A stretch of DNA of 64,000 nucleotides from Halioxenophilus sp033283405 (GTDB lineage: Bacteria; Pseudomonadota; Gammaproteobacteria; Pseudomonadales; Cellvibrionaceae), in the NCBI RefSeq assembly GCF_033283405.1, contig NZ_JAWMQR010000004.1, positions 62,001 through 126,000 on the forward strand, given 5' to 3'. Of the stretch, positions 25,550 to 35,483 are shown piece after piece; position 1 is the stretch's first letter, and every line of letters begins with the position of its first letter. Both the position numbers and the translations under genes were made by a program. The notes beneath the pieces were generated by a model. That model worked only from the letters and a program-made list of their open reading frames with translations, did no database searches and was not told where the DNA came from.

Positions 25550-26557
25550 TTAAAAATATCGGCGCAAATCCATGCCGGAGTATAGCCCGGCCACCTCCGC
25601 CCCGTAACCATTAAAAAGCTGCGTAGCGATGCGGCTATCGGAGCCCAAGCCACCCTTGGTGATGCGACGCTCCTGGGCCTGGCTCCAACGCGGATGGTCA
25701 ACCTGCGGATTAACATTGGCATAGAAGCCATACTCATCGGCCGCCGCCCGATTCCAGGTGGTCTCTGGTTGACTCGATTGCAAGCGAATACCAACAATCG
25801 ACTTAATACTTTTAAAGCCATATTTCCAGGGCACCACCAACCGTATGGGGGCGCCGTTTTGCGGCGGCAAGGCCTTGCCGTAAACACCCACGGCCAAAAT
25901 GGTGAGCGGATGCATGGCCTCATCCAGCCGCAAACCCTCGACATAGGGGTAACGAATACCACCGCCAAACATACGGCTGCTCTGCCCAGGCATCTGTTTT
26001 GGATCGTACAGGGTTTCAAAGGCCACATATTTGGCTGAGGAGTTGATGCCCGCCTTGGCCAGCAACGCCGACAGCGGAAAGCCTACCCAGGGAATAACCA
26101 TCGACCACGCTTCGACACAGCGTAAGCGGTAAATGCGCTCCTCCAATGGGAAATTAAACAGATCTTCAAAGCCGAGTTCGATGGGTTTTTCCACCAAACC
26201 GGAGAGCTGTAACCGCCAGGGGTCCGCCCGGAAGTTTCTGGCGTTTTGCTGCGGATCCGCTTTATCCAGGCCAAATTCATAAAAGTTGTTGTAGGAGAGC
26301 ACCTTCGATTCGCTGGTAAGCGGATCACTGATGGGGCTCGCCGGCTGGTAGCTGAGCGCTGCCCGCTCTGGTAACGAGGCTTCTGGTTTGTCGTCACCCA
26401 GCCAGCTCCACACACCCGCTTGGGAAGGGTTGGCCAGCAAACCACCCAAACCGACAAAACCCATCTGTTTTAACAACTGGCGGCGGTTGCGGTAAACCGA
26501 CTCATCGGTTACCTGCGCCTCGGTTAACTCACCCGCCTGCTTGCTACGAATCAACAT
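25550..26557 (-). CDS. msrP: MsrP, molybdopterin catalytic subunit of methionine sulfoxide reductase
   Basis: 335 residues exported by Tat: NRRQLLKQMGF is the twin-arginine motif. The molybdopterin domain includes YNNFYEFG and LRCVEAWSMVIPWVGFPL, with the Mo-ligand Cys. It repairs oxidised methionines in periplasmic proteins together with MsrQ. The ATG at 26557 is chosen because GAGGG lies a few bases upstream, although a GTG seven codons earlier is open. The upstream ~260 bp carry no gene and should hold the promoter. Confidence 0.95.
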   Translation of the reverse strand: MLIRSKQAGELTEAQVTDESVYRNRRQLLKQMGFVGLGGLLANPSQAGVWSWLGDDKPEASLPERAALSYQPASPISDPLTSESKVLSYNNFYEFGLDKADPQQNARNFRADPWRLQLSGLVEKPIELGFEDLFNFPLEERIYRLRCVEAWSMVIPWVGFPLSALLAKAGINSSAKYVAFETLYDPKQMPGQSSRMFGGGIRYPYVEGLRLDEAMHPLTILAVGVYGKALPPQNGAPIRLVVPWKYGFKSIKSIVGIRLQSSQPETTWNRAAADEYGFYANVNPQVDHPRWSQAQERRITKGGLGSDSRIATQLFNGYGAEVAGLYSGMDLRRYF

Positions 26558-26823
26558 TGTTTTACCCTCTGCCGCCACTCTCTTTGGGACCCAGGCAGCC
26601 CTCCCGGGTTCCCGCCACTGGCCTCTGATTACAAACCTTCACGGTTTAGTGATCACCGCAACCTGAACCCTGCTACTGTAAAAGCACTTGTTTATAAGTA
26701 CCGCTTAAAAGCTCCCTGCGTTAGGCAGCACTTCGCCCCAGCTGCCACATTCTATACCTGTGCCACATTTTGTGAGATAACAAAAAAGTCACAATGCCCA
26801 TGGCCGACTCACTCCACCCCCCT

Positions 26824-28230
26824 ATGTATATAACCAACAGCGAGCCTGCTCAGCTTTTTTCCTTCTAATTTCAAATTGCCGACGCCGTCGAAGTCCTCGA
26901 TATGGGTCCAAGCCTGATGCGCTATTTGCCAGAACGCAAAGCGGATAAGCAGCTCTTCAAACAGTTTGATTTCACCTCGCCGGCCATCACTCATATTGAA
27001 GAGATTAAAGCGAAATTGCAGTGCATTGTGTTGTTGGCCGTAAAAGCGCGCAACGGTGGTACTAAGCGGCCAATTAATGCAATTGCAGCAGGAACCCGGC
27101 CTGCTATTTATTGGCATCCCCTGGGTGACCGACCTGCGCTCGCTAACCGACTTGGGTTTGAGCATGGAGGACTATTCACGCTATGAACCAACCACCTATC
27201 TTTTTTTATTGACCGAAGCGCAACGCTCGTCGCTGGAACAGAGTGAGACCATTCAACAGCAACTGCAAGCGCTCAATGAGTCGTTCACCAAACCGGTGGA
27301 GCGGCGTACCGCACGGCTCACACAAATTAATGAGGAGCTGCTTCGCTCCCAAGAGAAGTTGCACGAAGAGATGCGCCAGCGACAGGAGATGGAGCTACGC
27401 CTAGCGCAGAAAATGGAGGCCCTCGGCCAGCTGTCGGCAGGTATCACCCCCTAAATAAATAGTCCCATTCAATTTGTAGGTGACAGCCTCAATCTTCTGC
27501 AGGAGGCGGTGGCCGACATCCAATCCGCCAACCAGGCATACGAAGCGCTGATCGAACTCAACAACGAGACCCAGCAAAAAATTGCAGTCATTGAGCAACG
27601 CTACGACCTACGCTACCGGAGCAATCGGGTGCCGGTAAGCTTCGAATGGGCTCGCACCGGCATCAAGCGGATTAGAACCATCATTAAATCGATGAAGGCA
27701 TTCCCTCACAATGAACAGGTTGAACGAAATTTCTCTGATATCAACCAGGGCATTGACAACACACTGGTGTGTGACCCGCTATGAATACAAAATGTGCGCC
27801 GAGGTAACAACCCACTACGACGAGTTGCCACCTATCTACTGCAGCATTGGGGACATTCACCAGTTTTTTTTACATTTAATTATGAACTCGATGCATGCCA
27901 TTCAGGCGAACTTTGGCGAGCATCCCAAAACCCCACAGGGCAAAATCACGATCGCCACCAAACAGTTAAAAAAAACAGGCTCTCATCACCATCGCGGATA
28001 ACGGCACCAGCATCCCCACGTCGATTATCGATAAAATATTCGACCCTTTTTTCACCACCAAGTCGGTGGAGAAGGGTTCCGGCCAGGGGCTGTCACTCTG
28101 CCACCGGATTATCTGCGGTCGCCACCACGGCAAAATTAAAGTGAGCAGCCAGCCCGGCAGTGGTACCGAATTTAAAATTTATCTACCCAAAAAGCCAAAC
28201 CGAAAACACCGAGCAGAAGATCAGCAATGA
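26824..28230 (+). pseudogene. Decayed sensor histidine kinase with HNOBA-like sensor region
   Basis: Joined across frames, the sequence encodes a sensor region (VLDMGPSLMRYLPERKADKQ, GLLFIGIPWVTDL, GLSMEDYSRYEPTTYLFLL) like the H-NOX-associated domain. A coiled coil, a HisKA-like region and an ATPase follow (HLIMNSMHAI, IADNG, SGQGLSLCHRII). Lesions seen: TAA at codon 15 (26866-26868), a frameshift near 27050, TAA at 27452-27454 exactly where the phospho-His motif should be (GIT-Pro-stop instead of IAHEI), a frameshift near 27770, and one extra A in an A8 run at 27968-27975. It cannot make a working kinase. Its TGA overlaps the ATG of the response regulator remnant. Confidence 0.85.
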
Positions 28231-28750
28231 GCAAACCTAAAGTTCTGATTGTCGACGATGAGAAGAATGTGCTCGAAAGCCTGCAGGACCTACAGCACAA
28301 AATTTAGAGCGTCCATACCGCCATAAGCGCCAAAGAGGGGCTGCAAAAGCTGACCGACGATGGACCTTTCGCGCTAGTGGTCAGCGACATGATATTATGC
28401 GAGAGGTTGACGGCGCCCAACTTCTATCGAAGGTGAAGGCCAGGAGTATAAGCACCATTCGCATACTACCCACCGGCCAGGCCAATGCCGAAGCAGCCAA
28501 TCGTGCGGTCAACCAAGGCGGTGTTTATCGCTTTTTAATGAAGCCCTGCGAATCTGAAGATCTGCTTGCGGTTTTAGCGGACGCCTGCGAGCAGTAGCAG
28601 GCCAATCTGGTGGAGAGCGAACTGCTGCAAACCGCCTTATTGGCCAGCATGGAGGTGATCAGTGAGGTACTCAGTATCGTCAACCCCATGGCATTCAGCC
28701 GTAGTGGTGGCCCGCGCATCATTGTTACCAAGCTCGCCAAAGCTTTTAAT

Positions 28751-28779
28751 GCTAGGGCCTGTTAACACAAATTTAACAC
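28751..28779 (+). repeat. Left terminal inverted repeat of the MITE-like element
   Basis: 29 bp, matching the reverse complement of 28994-29022 with one mismatch; includes the flanking GC and TA. Confidence 0.85.
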
Positions 28780-29020
28780 CACTGCTGGAGGTCAGTTTTT
28801 TGTCCAGCTAGGCGCCAGACGTGCCATGTAGTAGGCCTACATAAGCGGCTGGCAACAACGCTGGGCAAAAAACTGGCCCCAGCCCGAAGGGTTGAGCCTG
28901 AAATGAGCTCGCTCGTTGTTGCTCACCGCTGATTTGGGCCCATCAAACTACGCGGCTCGCGCCTAGATCGAGCTCATTTCAAGCTCAACAGAGGTGCTAA
29001 ATTTGTGTTAACAGGCCCTA
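28753..29020. mobile_element. MITE-like element, 264 bp, with TA flanks
   Basis: The element (28755-29018) sits inside the response regulator remnant. Its ends are near-perfect inverted repeats starting GGGCCTGTTAACACAAAT, flanked on both sides by TA, which fits TA-target duplication as made by IS630/Tc1-like and some IS5-group transposases. It has no ORF of note. Inside are two further inverted repeats (28791-28808 with 28860-28877; 28891-28911 with 28969-28989), so each half folds into a hairpin. A transposase source is not in the window. Confidence 0.8.
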
Positions 29021-29022
29021 GC
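28994..29022 (-). repeat. Right terminal inverted repeat of the MITE-like element
   Basis: Partner of 28751-28779; 28 of 29 positions match in inverted orientation. Confidence 0.85.
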
Positions 29023-29710
29023 GATTGGAAATTGCCGCCATGCTATCGCAGCTGGGTTGCGTCACACACTCTGGAGACCTGCTGGAAAAAGTTGACACCC
29101 GCACAAAATTAACCGAGGCAGAGAACAAACTTTTTAAAAATCATCCAGAAGTAGCCTACCACCCGCTGAACCGAATCCCTCACCTGGAGCAGGTCGCCCT
29201 GATGATTCGCAATCAAAATGATCTGCAAGCGCCCACAGTGGCGGAAGGCGACGCGCCCGAGTCGCTCTCCGAGGAAACTCTGCTCGGTGCCCAGATGCTA
29301 TTTTTCGCCGGGCCTTATGAAGATTTACGCATAGCCGGCGCCAGCCATACCCAAACCATTGAAAGCCGAACAACCATTTCCAAGGCAAGTACAACCATTT
29401 TATTGAAGCCCTGGGTAGCGTCGGCGCGGCCATGGATGCGGTGTTAATTACCAAAACAGTGACCCTGGCCGAGCTGATGCCCGGCATGAGCTTAAGTGAA
29501 GATGCCTATTCCGAAGCCGATATACTGCTGATGACCAAAGACCAACGAGTGACCGGCACCGTCGTGGGCCGGCTATTGGGGTTTGCAGAGCGGCGGGGTG
29601 TGCGACAACCGTTTCGCGTGCAGGCCGCCAAGAGTTAAGCGCCTTCCCGGGTGACGTTTTAGCGTGCCGCAACGCTTGCTATGGCTCCACCAACGATTAC
29701 ACTGGCGGCC

Positions 29711-30868
29711 ATGAAAAAATTCACTCCCTTTGCCATATTCTGGCAGTTTTTGGGCCTTGGCCTGATGAGCTTTGGCGGCCCCATCGCCCACATCGGCTAT
29801 TTCCAAAAAACCTTCGTAGAGCGGCTGCGCTGGCTCGACCAAGCCACTTTTATGCAACTCACCACCCTCTGCCAACTTCTGCCGGGGCCGGCATCCAGTC
29901 AATTGGGCTTTGCCATCGGCCTTAAACACGGCGGCCTGGGCGGGGCATTGGCCGCCTTCCTGGGCTTTACCCTGCCCTCATTTATCTTAATGGCCTGCCT
30001 GGCCATCTACGCACCGGCAGAACAGCCATGGGTTCATACCACACTACTGGGGTTAAAGCTGGCAGCAGTGGTGGTGGTCGCCGATGCCTGCTGGAGCCTC
30101 TTTATCCGCTTTTGTGATACCCCGTATCGCAAAGGCATCGCCGCTGTCACCACCCTGGCACTATTGGTCTTTCCCGCCCAATTTACCCAAATTTTACTGC
30201 TGGCGGTGGCCGCCTTGGCGGGTGAAAAGCCCAACTGGCGTGCACTCACACAGCGCGCTGAAGGACGGCGTCGACCAGCAGTTAACTGGTTGTTTATAAG
30301 CTTTGCGCTGCTGTTGCTGGCCGGGCCACTGCTGGCACTGGCCGGCGGGCTCGGCCGGCTTTGGGCCGGCTTTTACCAGTCAGGCAGCCTGGTCTTTGGT
30401 GGAGGCCATGTGGTGTTGCCACTGCTACAGCAGTTTGTTGGCGACAGCCTGGATAACGACCACTTCCTGCTCGGCTACGCCAGTGTGCAGGCGGTGCCCG
30501 GCCCCATGTTTACCTTCGCCTCGTTTTTAGGCGCTGAACTAACCCCCAACCAACCCTGGTTGGGGGCCGTCACCGCCACTATTGCCATTTTTACACCGGG
30601 TTTTTTGCTGGTATTGGCCACCGTTAAAGGCTGGCAGAGCAGCTGGCAACAGAGCGCCCTGCAGCCGGTTTTCGCCCGGGTAAATGCCGCCGTGGTCGGA
30701 TTGCTATTGGCGGCCTTTCTGCAACCGGTGCTGGTCACCGGGGTGACCAACGGAGTGGATACCACCGTGGCTGTGGTGGGGCTGATTCTGGTGAGAACCG
30801 TTAAGCTCTCTGTGCTGTGGCTGTTACTGGGGATGGTGGCCACCGCCTGGCTGCGTAGCTTTCTCTAA
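29711..30868 (+). CDS. chrA: Chromate transporter family protein (ChrA, long form)
   Basis: 385 residues counted from ATG 29711; the ATG at 29681 is also in frame and neither has a strong ribosome site. Two homologous membrane halves are present: the first with FLGLGLMSFGGPIAHIGYF and QLLPGPASSQLGFAIG, the second with SGSLVFGGGHVVLPLLQQFV and VQAVPGPMFTFASFLG. These are the FGG and PGP motifs of the CHR family, which exports chromate in characterised members. It may serve another oxyanion here. It is a single gene with a strong hairpin after it. Confidence 0.92.
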   Translation: MKKFTPFAIFWQFLGLGLMSFGGPIAHIGYFQKTFVERLRWLDQATFMQLTTLCQLLPGPASSQLGFAIGLKHGGLGGALAAFLGFTLPSFILMACLAIYAPAEQPWVHTTLLGLKLAAVVVVADACWSLFIRFCDTPYRKGIAAVTTLALLVFPAQFTQILLLAVAALAGEKPNWRALTQRAEGRRRPAVNWLFISFALLLLAGPLLALAGGLGRLWAGFYQSGSLVFGGGHVVLPLLQQFVGDSLDNDHFLLGYASVQAVPGPMFTFASFLGAELTPNQPWLGAVTATIAIFTPGFLLVLATVKGWQSSWQQSALQPVFARVNAAVVGLLLAAFLQPVLVTGVTNGVDTTVAVVGLILVRTVKLSVLWLLLGMVATAWLRSFL

Positions 30869-30891
30869 GCCACCGTCAGCACACCCATAAA

Positions 30892-30925
30892 AAACCGGGG
30901 CAACCTCAGTAGGCTGCCCCGGTTT
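30892..30925. terminator. Rho-independent terminator between chrA and trx
   Basis: An 11-bp perfect stem (AAACCGGGGCA / TGCCCCGGTTT) with a 12-base loop. On the minus strand it is followed by a run of six T, making a strong terminator for the thioredoxin gene; it can also serve chrA. Confidence 0.78.
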
Positions 30926-30967
30926 GGTGTGGGTGCCGCACAGGCCGGCACCAACGTGTTCCGCCGC

Positions 30968-31288
30968 TTAGAGATTTTGCTCCAACCACTGTTTAATTTG
31001 GCTCTGCATCATGGCGCCGGACTTTTTCGCCGCCAATTCGCCACCTTTAAAGATCATCAGTGTTGGTGTGGCCATGATGTTGAGCGATTTGGCGGTCGCT
31101 TCGAACTCTTCCATATTGGCCATGACCAGCTTGAAGCGCTCCGGGTCTTCACCATGAATTCGCTCCAGGGCGGGGCCTACCATTTTGCAAGGGCCGCACC
31201 AGGGCGCCCACACATCAACGACTACCGGTGTTTCAGCCGCCAGTACCTCGGCCTGCCAGTTGGCGTCTGTCGCATTAATTGTTGTCAT
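30968..31288 (-). CDS. Thioredoxin
   Basis: A 106-residue thioredoxin with the active site WCGPC (Cys31, Cys34), the cis-Pro loop MATPTLMIF and the usual length. The ATG at 31288 is set by AGGAG nine bases upstream; the frame is open further but without a site. It reduces protein disulfides in the cytoplasm and could supply electrons to CysH at 60.4 kb, which is of the thioredoxin-dependent type. Confidence 0.95.
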   Translation of the reverse strand: MTTINATDANWQAEVLAAETPVVVDVWAPWCGPCKMVGPALERIHGEDPERFKLVMANMEEFEATAKSLNIMATPTLMIFKGGELAAKKSGAMMQSQIKQWLEQNL

Positions 31289-31439
31289 GAGCTTTCTCCT
31301 AGAATCTTTGAGCCTGGAATAAATGGGCCTTGAATGAATGGGCCGCATTGTCGCAGAGAACTGGGGCCAGCCCACGCAAAAGATGGCGATTGAGCCCATA
31401 GGCGAAAGCTATTGAACAGACAATCGCAATCTAATTTGG

Positions 31440-32054
31440 CTAGTCGAATAGCGGGGAGAACTCGCCAGTCAGCTGGTCCAGCTCCAACACACCACCGGTT
31501 TCTATCTCATAGAGCCAACCGTGCAGGCTCACCTGGTGGGTGGCCAGTTTGGCGGCGACTGAGGGGTGGGTGCGGATATGTTGGATCTGCAGCTTGATGT
31601 TTTCCCGGGTAATCTCATCAAGGTAATGGCTGGAGAGGTTACCGTGCTTCTCTTTTACTACGGCGGCGGCGGCCCGGCAGTGACCCAGCCACTCCCTGAC
31701 GTGGGGCAGTTCGCCCAGGGATTCCGGCTCCAGCGCCCCTTTCATCGCGCCACAGTCGGTATGCCCACAGACGATGATATGTTCCACCTTCAATACCTCC
31801 ACCGCGTACTCAATGGAGGCGGTCATACCACCGGTTTGATTGCTGTGCGGCGGGATGACGTTACCGGCATTGCGGCAGATAAACAGCCGGCCTGGTACGG
31901 TCTGCGTCAGCAAACAGGGGTCCAGACGGGAGTCGGAACAGGTTATAAACAACACTTCAGGATCTTGACCATTGGCCAGCTCGGCAAATTCAGCTTTGCG
32001 GCTGGGAAAGATTTTTTTCTGAAAGTGGCGCACACCCTTTAAAATGTTGTCCAT
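31440..32054 (-). CDS. can: Beta-class carbonic anhydrase
   Basis: 204 residues. The zinc ligands are Cys39, His98 and Cys101 in ITCSDSRLD and CGHTDCGAM, with the Asp41-Arg43 dyad. It interconverts CO2 and bicarbonate for carboxylases. AGGA upstream supports the ATG at 32054. It diverges from pntA across about 440 bp. Confidence 0.96.
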   Translation of the reverse strand: MDNILKGVRHFQKKIFPSRKAEFAELANGQDPEVLFITCSDSRLDPCLLTQTVPGRLFICRNAGNVIPPHSNQTGGMTASIEYAVEVLKVEHIIVCGHTDCGAMKGALEPESLGELPHVREWLGHCRAAAAVVKEKHGNLSSHYLDEITRENIKLQIQHIRTHPSVAAKLATHQVSLHGWLYEIETGGVLELDQLTGEFSPLFD

Positions 32055-32495
32055 TCAGTGCATTCCTATAACTGCAGCAGTAGTTAAGAGACGATGATTT
32101 CAGCGGTGCATTAGACACTGGCTGCTGCAAAAAGTGAACCGCTGTTAGACAATACTGTTTCCTTCCAAAAAAGCCGCCCACATGCGGCAAAAATGGAATT
32201 AAAATTAATCTCTTTAATGGTATCGATTTAATTTTACAAGTACTCTTGCCAACCGCTTTGGCTAACATGCGGCGGGTAAAAGTGCCTGTGGGTCAGGCGT
32301 AGAGCCGGCCGCCACCACAAAAGACCACAATGAATTAGAGTCTTTGGCCGAGCTCCTACCCACTTGCCCAAACCAGCAGTCTCGCAGCCCTGCCAGGCGA
32401 TTAGGAGAACAACACAACGATAAGCCGGACCACCGGCAAGAAAACCAGGCCAAGCTAAAGCCATGGCCCATGTACAACAATTGGGGAACAAACAA
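32055..32495. other. Divergent promoter region of can and pntAB
   Basis: About 440 bp with no supported gene; open frames here have no ribosome site. It must hold both promoters. I see no riboswitch-like structure. Confidence 0.4.
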
Positions 32496-34046
32496 ATGAA
32501 GATCGCTATACCCAAGGAAGTCAAGCCAGGGGAGTGCCGTGTCGCCACCACTCCGGAAGTGGCGAAACATCTCCAGAAATTGGGCTACTCGATAGCTATC
32601 GAGAGCGGCGCCGGAGAGAAAGCCAAGTTTCGCGACAGTGACTATGAAGCCGCTGGCGTTGAAGTCATCAAAGATACCAAAGCCCTGTGGCAAGACGCCG
32701 ACATCATTCTGAAAGTCCGTCCGCCCATGGACCATCCGGAACTGGACATTAACGAAATAGACCTACTGCACGAAGGCCAGACCCTGGTCTCGTTCATGTG
32801 GCCCGCCCAAAATCCAGAATTACTGCAAAAACTGGCCGATAAAAAAGTCAATGCCCTGGCCATGGATATGGTGCCGCGGATCTCGCGCGCCCAGAAGATG
32901 GATGCCCTCTCGTCCATGTCCAACATTGCCGGCTACCGCGCCTTAGTAGAAGCCGCCCAGCATTTCGGCCGCTTCTTTACCGGCCAGATCACCGCCGCCG
33001 GCAAGATCGACCCAGCCAAGGTACTGGTGATTGGCGCTGGCGTTGCCGGCCTCTCCGCCATTGGTACCGCCAAATCCATGGGCGCCATTGTGCGCGGTTT
33101 TGACACCCGCCCAGAAGTAAAAGAGCAGGTCGAATCCATGGATGCCGAATTCCTAATGCTCGACTTCGAAGAGGATGGCTCCGGCACCGGCGGCTACGCC
33201 AAAACCATGTCGAAAGAGTTTATCGATGCGGAGATGAAGCTCTTTGCCGAACAGGCGAAAGAGGTCGATATTATCGTCACCACCGCACTGATTCCCGGCA
33301 AACCAGCCCCAGAGCTGATCACCGAGGAGATGGTTAAATCCATGAAAGAGGGCAGCGTTATCGTTGACCTCGCCGCCGAACAGGGTGGTAACTGCAAGCT
33401 GACCGAACCCGACAAGGTGGTGGTCAAGCACGGCGTTACGCTGGTCGGCTACACCGATATGGCCAGCCGCCTACCCTCGCAGGCCAGCCAGCTGTACGGC
33501 ACCAACATGCGCCACCTGTTGACCGACATGACCCCCGCCAAAGATGGCCAATTGACCGTCAACTTCGAAGACGAAGTGGTGCGCGGCGCTACCGCCGTGA
33601 AAGCGGGTGAAATCACCTTCCCACCACCGGCACCCAAGCTCTCTGCCGCACCGGCCAAAAAGCCGGAGCCCGCGCCTGTGGCGGCACCGGCAGAGAAGCC
33701 CGAGTCCAAAGGCGGCAGCCTCATCTGGTTTGCCCTCGGCGCACTGGCCCTGATCGGCCTTGGCGCCGGTGCACCAGAGTCCTTTATGTCCCACTTCACC
33801 GTCTTTGTGCTGGCCTGCTTTGTCGGCTACATGGTGATCTGGAACGTAACTCCGTCACTGCACACCCCGCTGATGAGTGTGACCAACGCTATCTCCAGTA
33901 TCATCATCATCGGCGCCTTGATTCAGATTGACTCCCCCGACCCTTGGGTCATGTGGACGGCCGGAATCGCCATCCTCATCACCAGTGTCAATATTTTCGG
34001 TGGCTTTGCCGTCACCCAACGCATGCTTGCCATGTTTAGAAAGTAA
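32496..34046 (+). CDS. pntA: NAD(P) transhydrogenase subunit alpha
   Basis: 516 residues counted from ATG 32496, preceded by TTGGGGA; the ATG at 32463 is less likely. The N-terminal part binds NAD(H) (IAIPKEVKPGECRVATTP; Rossmann motif GAGVAGLSAIG near 177). A Pro/Ala-rich linker leads to the four C-terminal membrane helices, so this is the undivided alpha chain as in E. coli. With PntB it uses the proton gradient to make NADPH from NADH. It forms an operon with pntB, 12 bp downstream. Confidence 0.97.
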   Translation: MKIAIPKEVKPGECRVATTPEVAKHLQKLGYSIAIESGAGEKAKFRDSDYEAAGVEVIKDTKALWQDADIILKVRPPMDHPELDINEIDLLHEGQTLVSFMWPAQNPELLQKLADKKVNALAMDMVPRISRAQKMDALSSMSNIAGYRALVEAAQHFGRFFTGQITAAGKIDPAKVLVIGAGVAGLSAIGTAKSMGAIVRGFDTRPEVKEQVESMDAEFLMLDFEEDGSGTGGYAKTMSKEFIDAEMKLFAEQAKEVDIIVTTALIPGKPAPELITEEMVKSMKEGSVIVDLAAEQGGNCKLTEPDKVVVKHGVTLVGYTDMASRLPSQASQLYGTNMRHLLTDMTPAKDGQLTVNFEDEVVRGATAVKAGEITFPPPAPKLSAAPAKKPEPAPVAAPAEKPESKGGSLIWFALGALALIGLGAGAPESFMSHFTVFVLACFVGYMVIWNVTPSLHTPLMSVTNAISSIIIIGALIQIDSPDPWVMWTAGIAILITSVNIFGGFAVTQRMLAMFRK

Positions 34047-34058
34047 GGGGAGAGAATC

Positions 34059-35474
34059 ATGTTGTCTCAAGGTATGATCAATATCGCCTACATAGGCGCA
34101 TCCATTCTGTTCATCCTCGCTCTGGGTGGACTGAGCAAGCAGGAAACAGCCCGTCGCGGTAACTATTTCGGCATGATCGGCATGGGCATTGCCCTATTCG
34201 CCACCATTGTGGGAATAGTAACCGCTAACTACGCACTACTCATCGGCGCCGTGATCATCGGTGCGGTGGTCGGCATCATCCTGGCCCGTAAAGTCGCCAT
34301 GACCCAAATGCCAGAGCTGGTTGCCATACTCCACTCCGGAGTTGGTCTGGCCGCGGTGCTGGTGGGCTACGCCAACTTTCTGGAGCACGATGCCAGCCTC
34401 ATGGGTGTTGAAAAGACCATTCACGATGTCGAAACCTACATCGGCATTCTGATTGGTGCCCTCACCTTCTCCGGCTCCATCATCGCCTACGGTAAGCTCT
34501 CCGCCAAAATCGGCGGCAAGCCACTGCTGCTACCGGCTCGCCACTGGTTCAACCTGATCCTGCTGGTAGTGGCTATTTGGCAGGGCTTTGCCTTTGTCGC
34601 TGCCAACGCAGCTGAAGGCGGTAACGCACTGCTACCACTGGCCGTTATGACCATTGTTGCCCTGCTGTTTGGTATTCACATGGTGATGGCCATCGGTGGT
34701 GCCGATATGCCGGTGGTGGTCTCCATGCTCAACAGCTACTCCGGCTGGGCCGCCGCGGCGACGGGCTTTATGTTGGCCAACGACCTGTTAATCGTCGTCG
34801 GCGCGCTGGTCGGTTCCTCGGGTGCCATCCTCAGCTACATCATGTGCCGGGCCATGAACCGCAAATTCCTGAATGTAATTTTGGGTGGCTTCGGTACTTC
34901 CAGCGGTGGTAGTTCTGCCGCCAGTGGCCCTGCCGGCAGCGAGGAGGACATTAAAGCGGTCGAAGCCGAAGAGGTGGCCAACATGTTGTTGGGCGCCAAA
35001 GAGGTGATGATTATCCCCGGCTATGGTATGGCCGTAGCGCAGGCTCAGCACACGGTTTATCAAATCACCAAAGCTCTGCGCGATAAGGGCGTGAAAGTAC
35101 GTTTCGGCATCCATCCTGTGGCCGGACGAATGCCTGGCCACATGAACGTGTTGCTGGCGGAAGCCAAAGTGCCCTACGACATTGTCTTCGAGATGGAAGA
35201 GGTCAACGAAGATTTCCCGCAAGTGGATATTTCCGTGGTAATTGGCGCCAACGACATCGTTAACCCTGCCGCCAAAGAGGTTCCTGACAGCCCCATAGCC
35301 GGCATGCCGGTACTGGAGCCATGGCACGGGAAAACCACGGTGGTACTGAAACGAGGCATGGCCACCGGCTACGCAGGTGTGGATAACCCACTGTTCTATA
35401 AAGAAAATACCCGCATGCTGTTTGGCGATGCCAACGAAAGCTTGAACGAAGTTTATAAGGCAATCGTCGCCTAA
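34059..35474 (+). CDS. pntB: NAD(P) transhydrogenase subunit beta
   Basis: 471 residues: eight or more membrane helices, then a soluble NADP(H)-binding domain from about 300 (IIPGYGMAVAQAQH, GRMPGHMNVLLAEA, GANDIVNPAA). GGGGAGA upstream supports ATG 34059. It completes the proton-translocating enzyme with PntA; together they could supply NADPH for PHA synthesis and redox defence. A perfect hairpin follows the stop. Confidence 0.97.
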   Translation: MLSQGMINIAYIGASILFILALGGLSKQETARRGNYFGMIGMGIALFATIVGIVTANYALLIGAVIIGAVVGIILARKVAMTQMPELVAILHSGVGLAAVLVGYANFLEHDASLMGVEKTIHDVETYIGILIGALTFSGSIIAYGKLSAKIGGKPLLLPARHWFNLILLVVAIWQGFAFVAANAAEGGNALLPLAVMTIVALLFGIHMVMAIGGADMPVVVSMLNSYSGWAAAATGFMLANDLLIVVGALVGSSGAILSYIMCRAMNRKFLNVILGGFGTSSGGSSAASGPAGSEEDIKAVEAEEVANMLLGAKEVMIIPGYGMAVAQAQHTVYQITKALRDKGVKVRFGIHPVAGRMPGHMNVLLAEAKVPYDIVFEMEEVNEDFPQVDISVVIGANDIVNPAAKEVPDSPIAGMPVLEPWHGKTTVVLKRGMATGYAGVDNPLFYKENTRMLFGDANESLNEVYKAIVA

Positions 35475-35483
35475 ACACCCTTC

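Larger units (their letters stand above)
28227..29638 (+). pseudogene. Decayed response regulator with degenerate HD-GYP-like output
   Basis: The remnant starts MSKPKVLIVDDEKNVLESL, the receiver fold, with VVSDM holding the likely phospho-Asp and MKPCESEDLL near its end. Beyond the receiver come EVLSIVNPMAFSR, LEIAAMLSQLGCVTHSGDLL and LAELMPGMSLSEDAYSEADI. This matches regulators of the HnoD/HD-GYP-like class found with H-NOX kinases. Lesions: TAG at 28305-28307, a frameshift near 28395, TAG at 28595-28597, a 264-bp insertion at 28755-29018 and a frameshift near 29375. With the kinase remnant it forms a dead two-component pair. Confidence 0.82.

Noticed and set aside
28753..29020. An insertion sequence with transposase
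   Set aside because: It is only 264 bp and has no transposase frame, so it is called MITE-like, not an IS.
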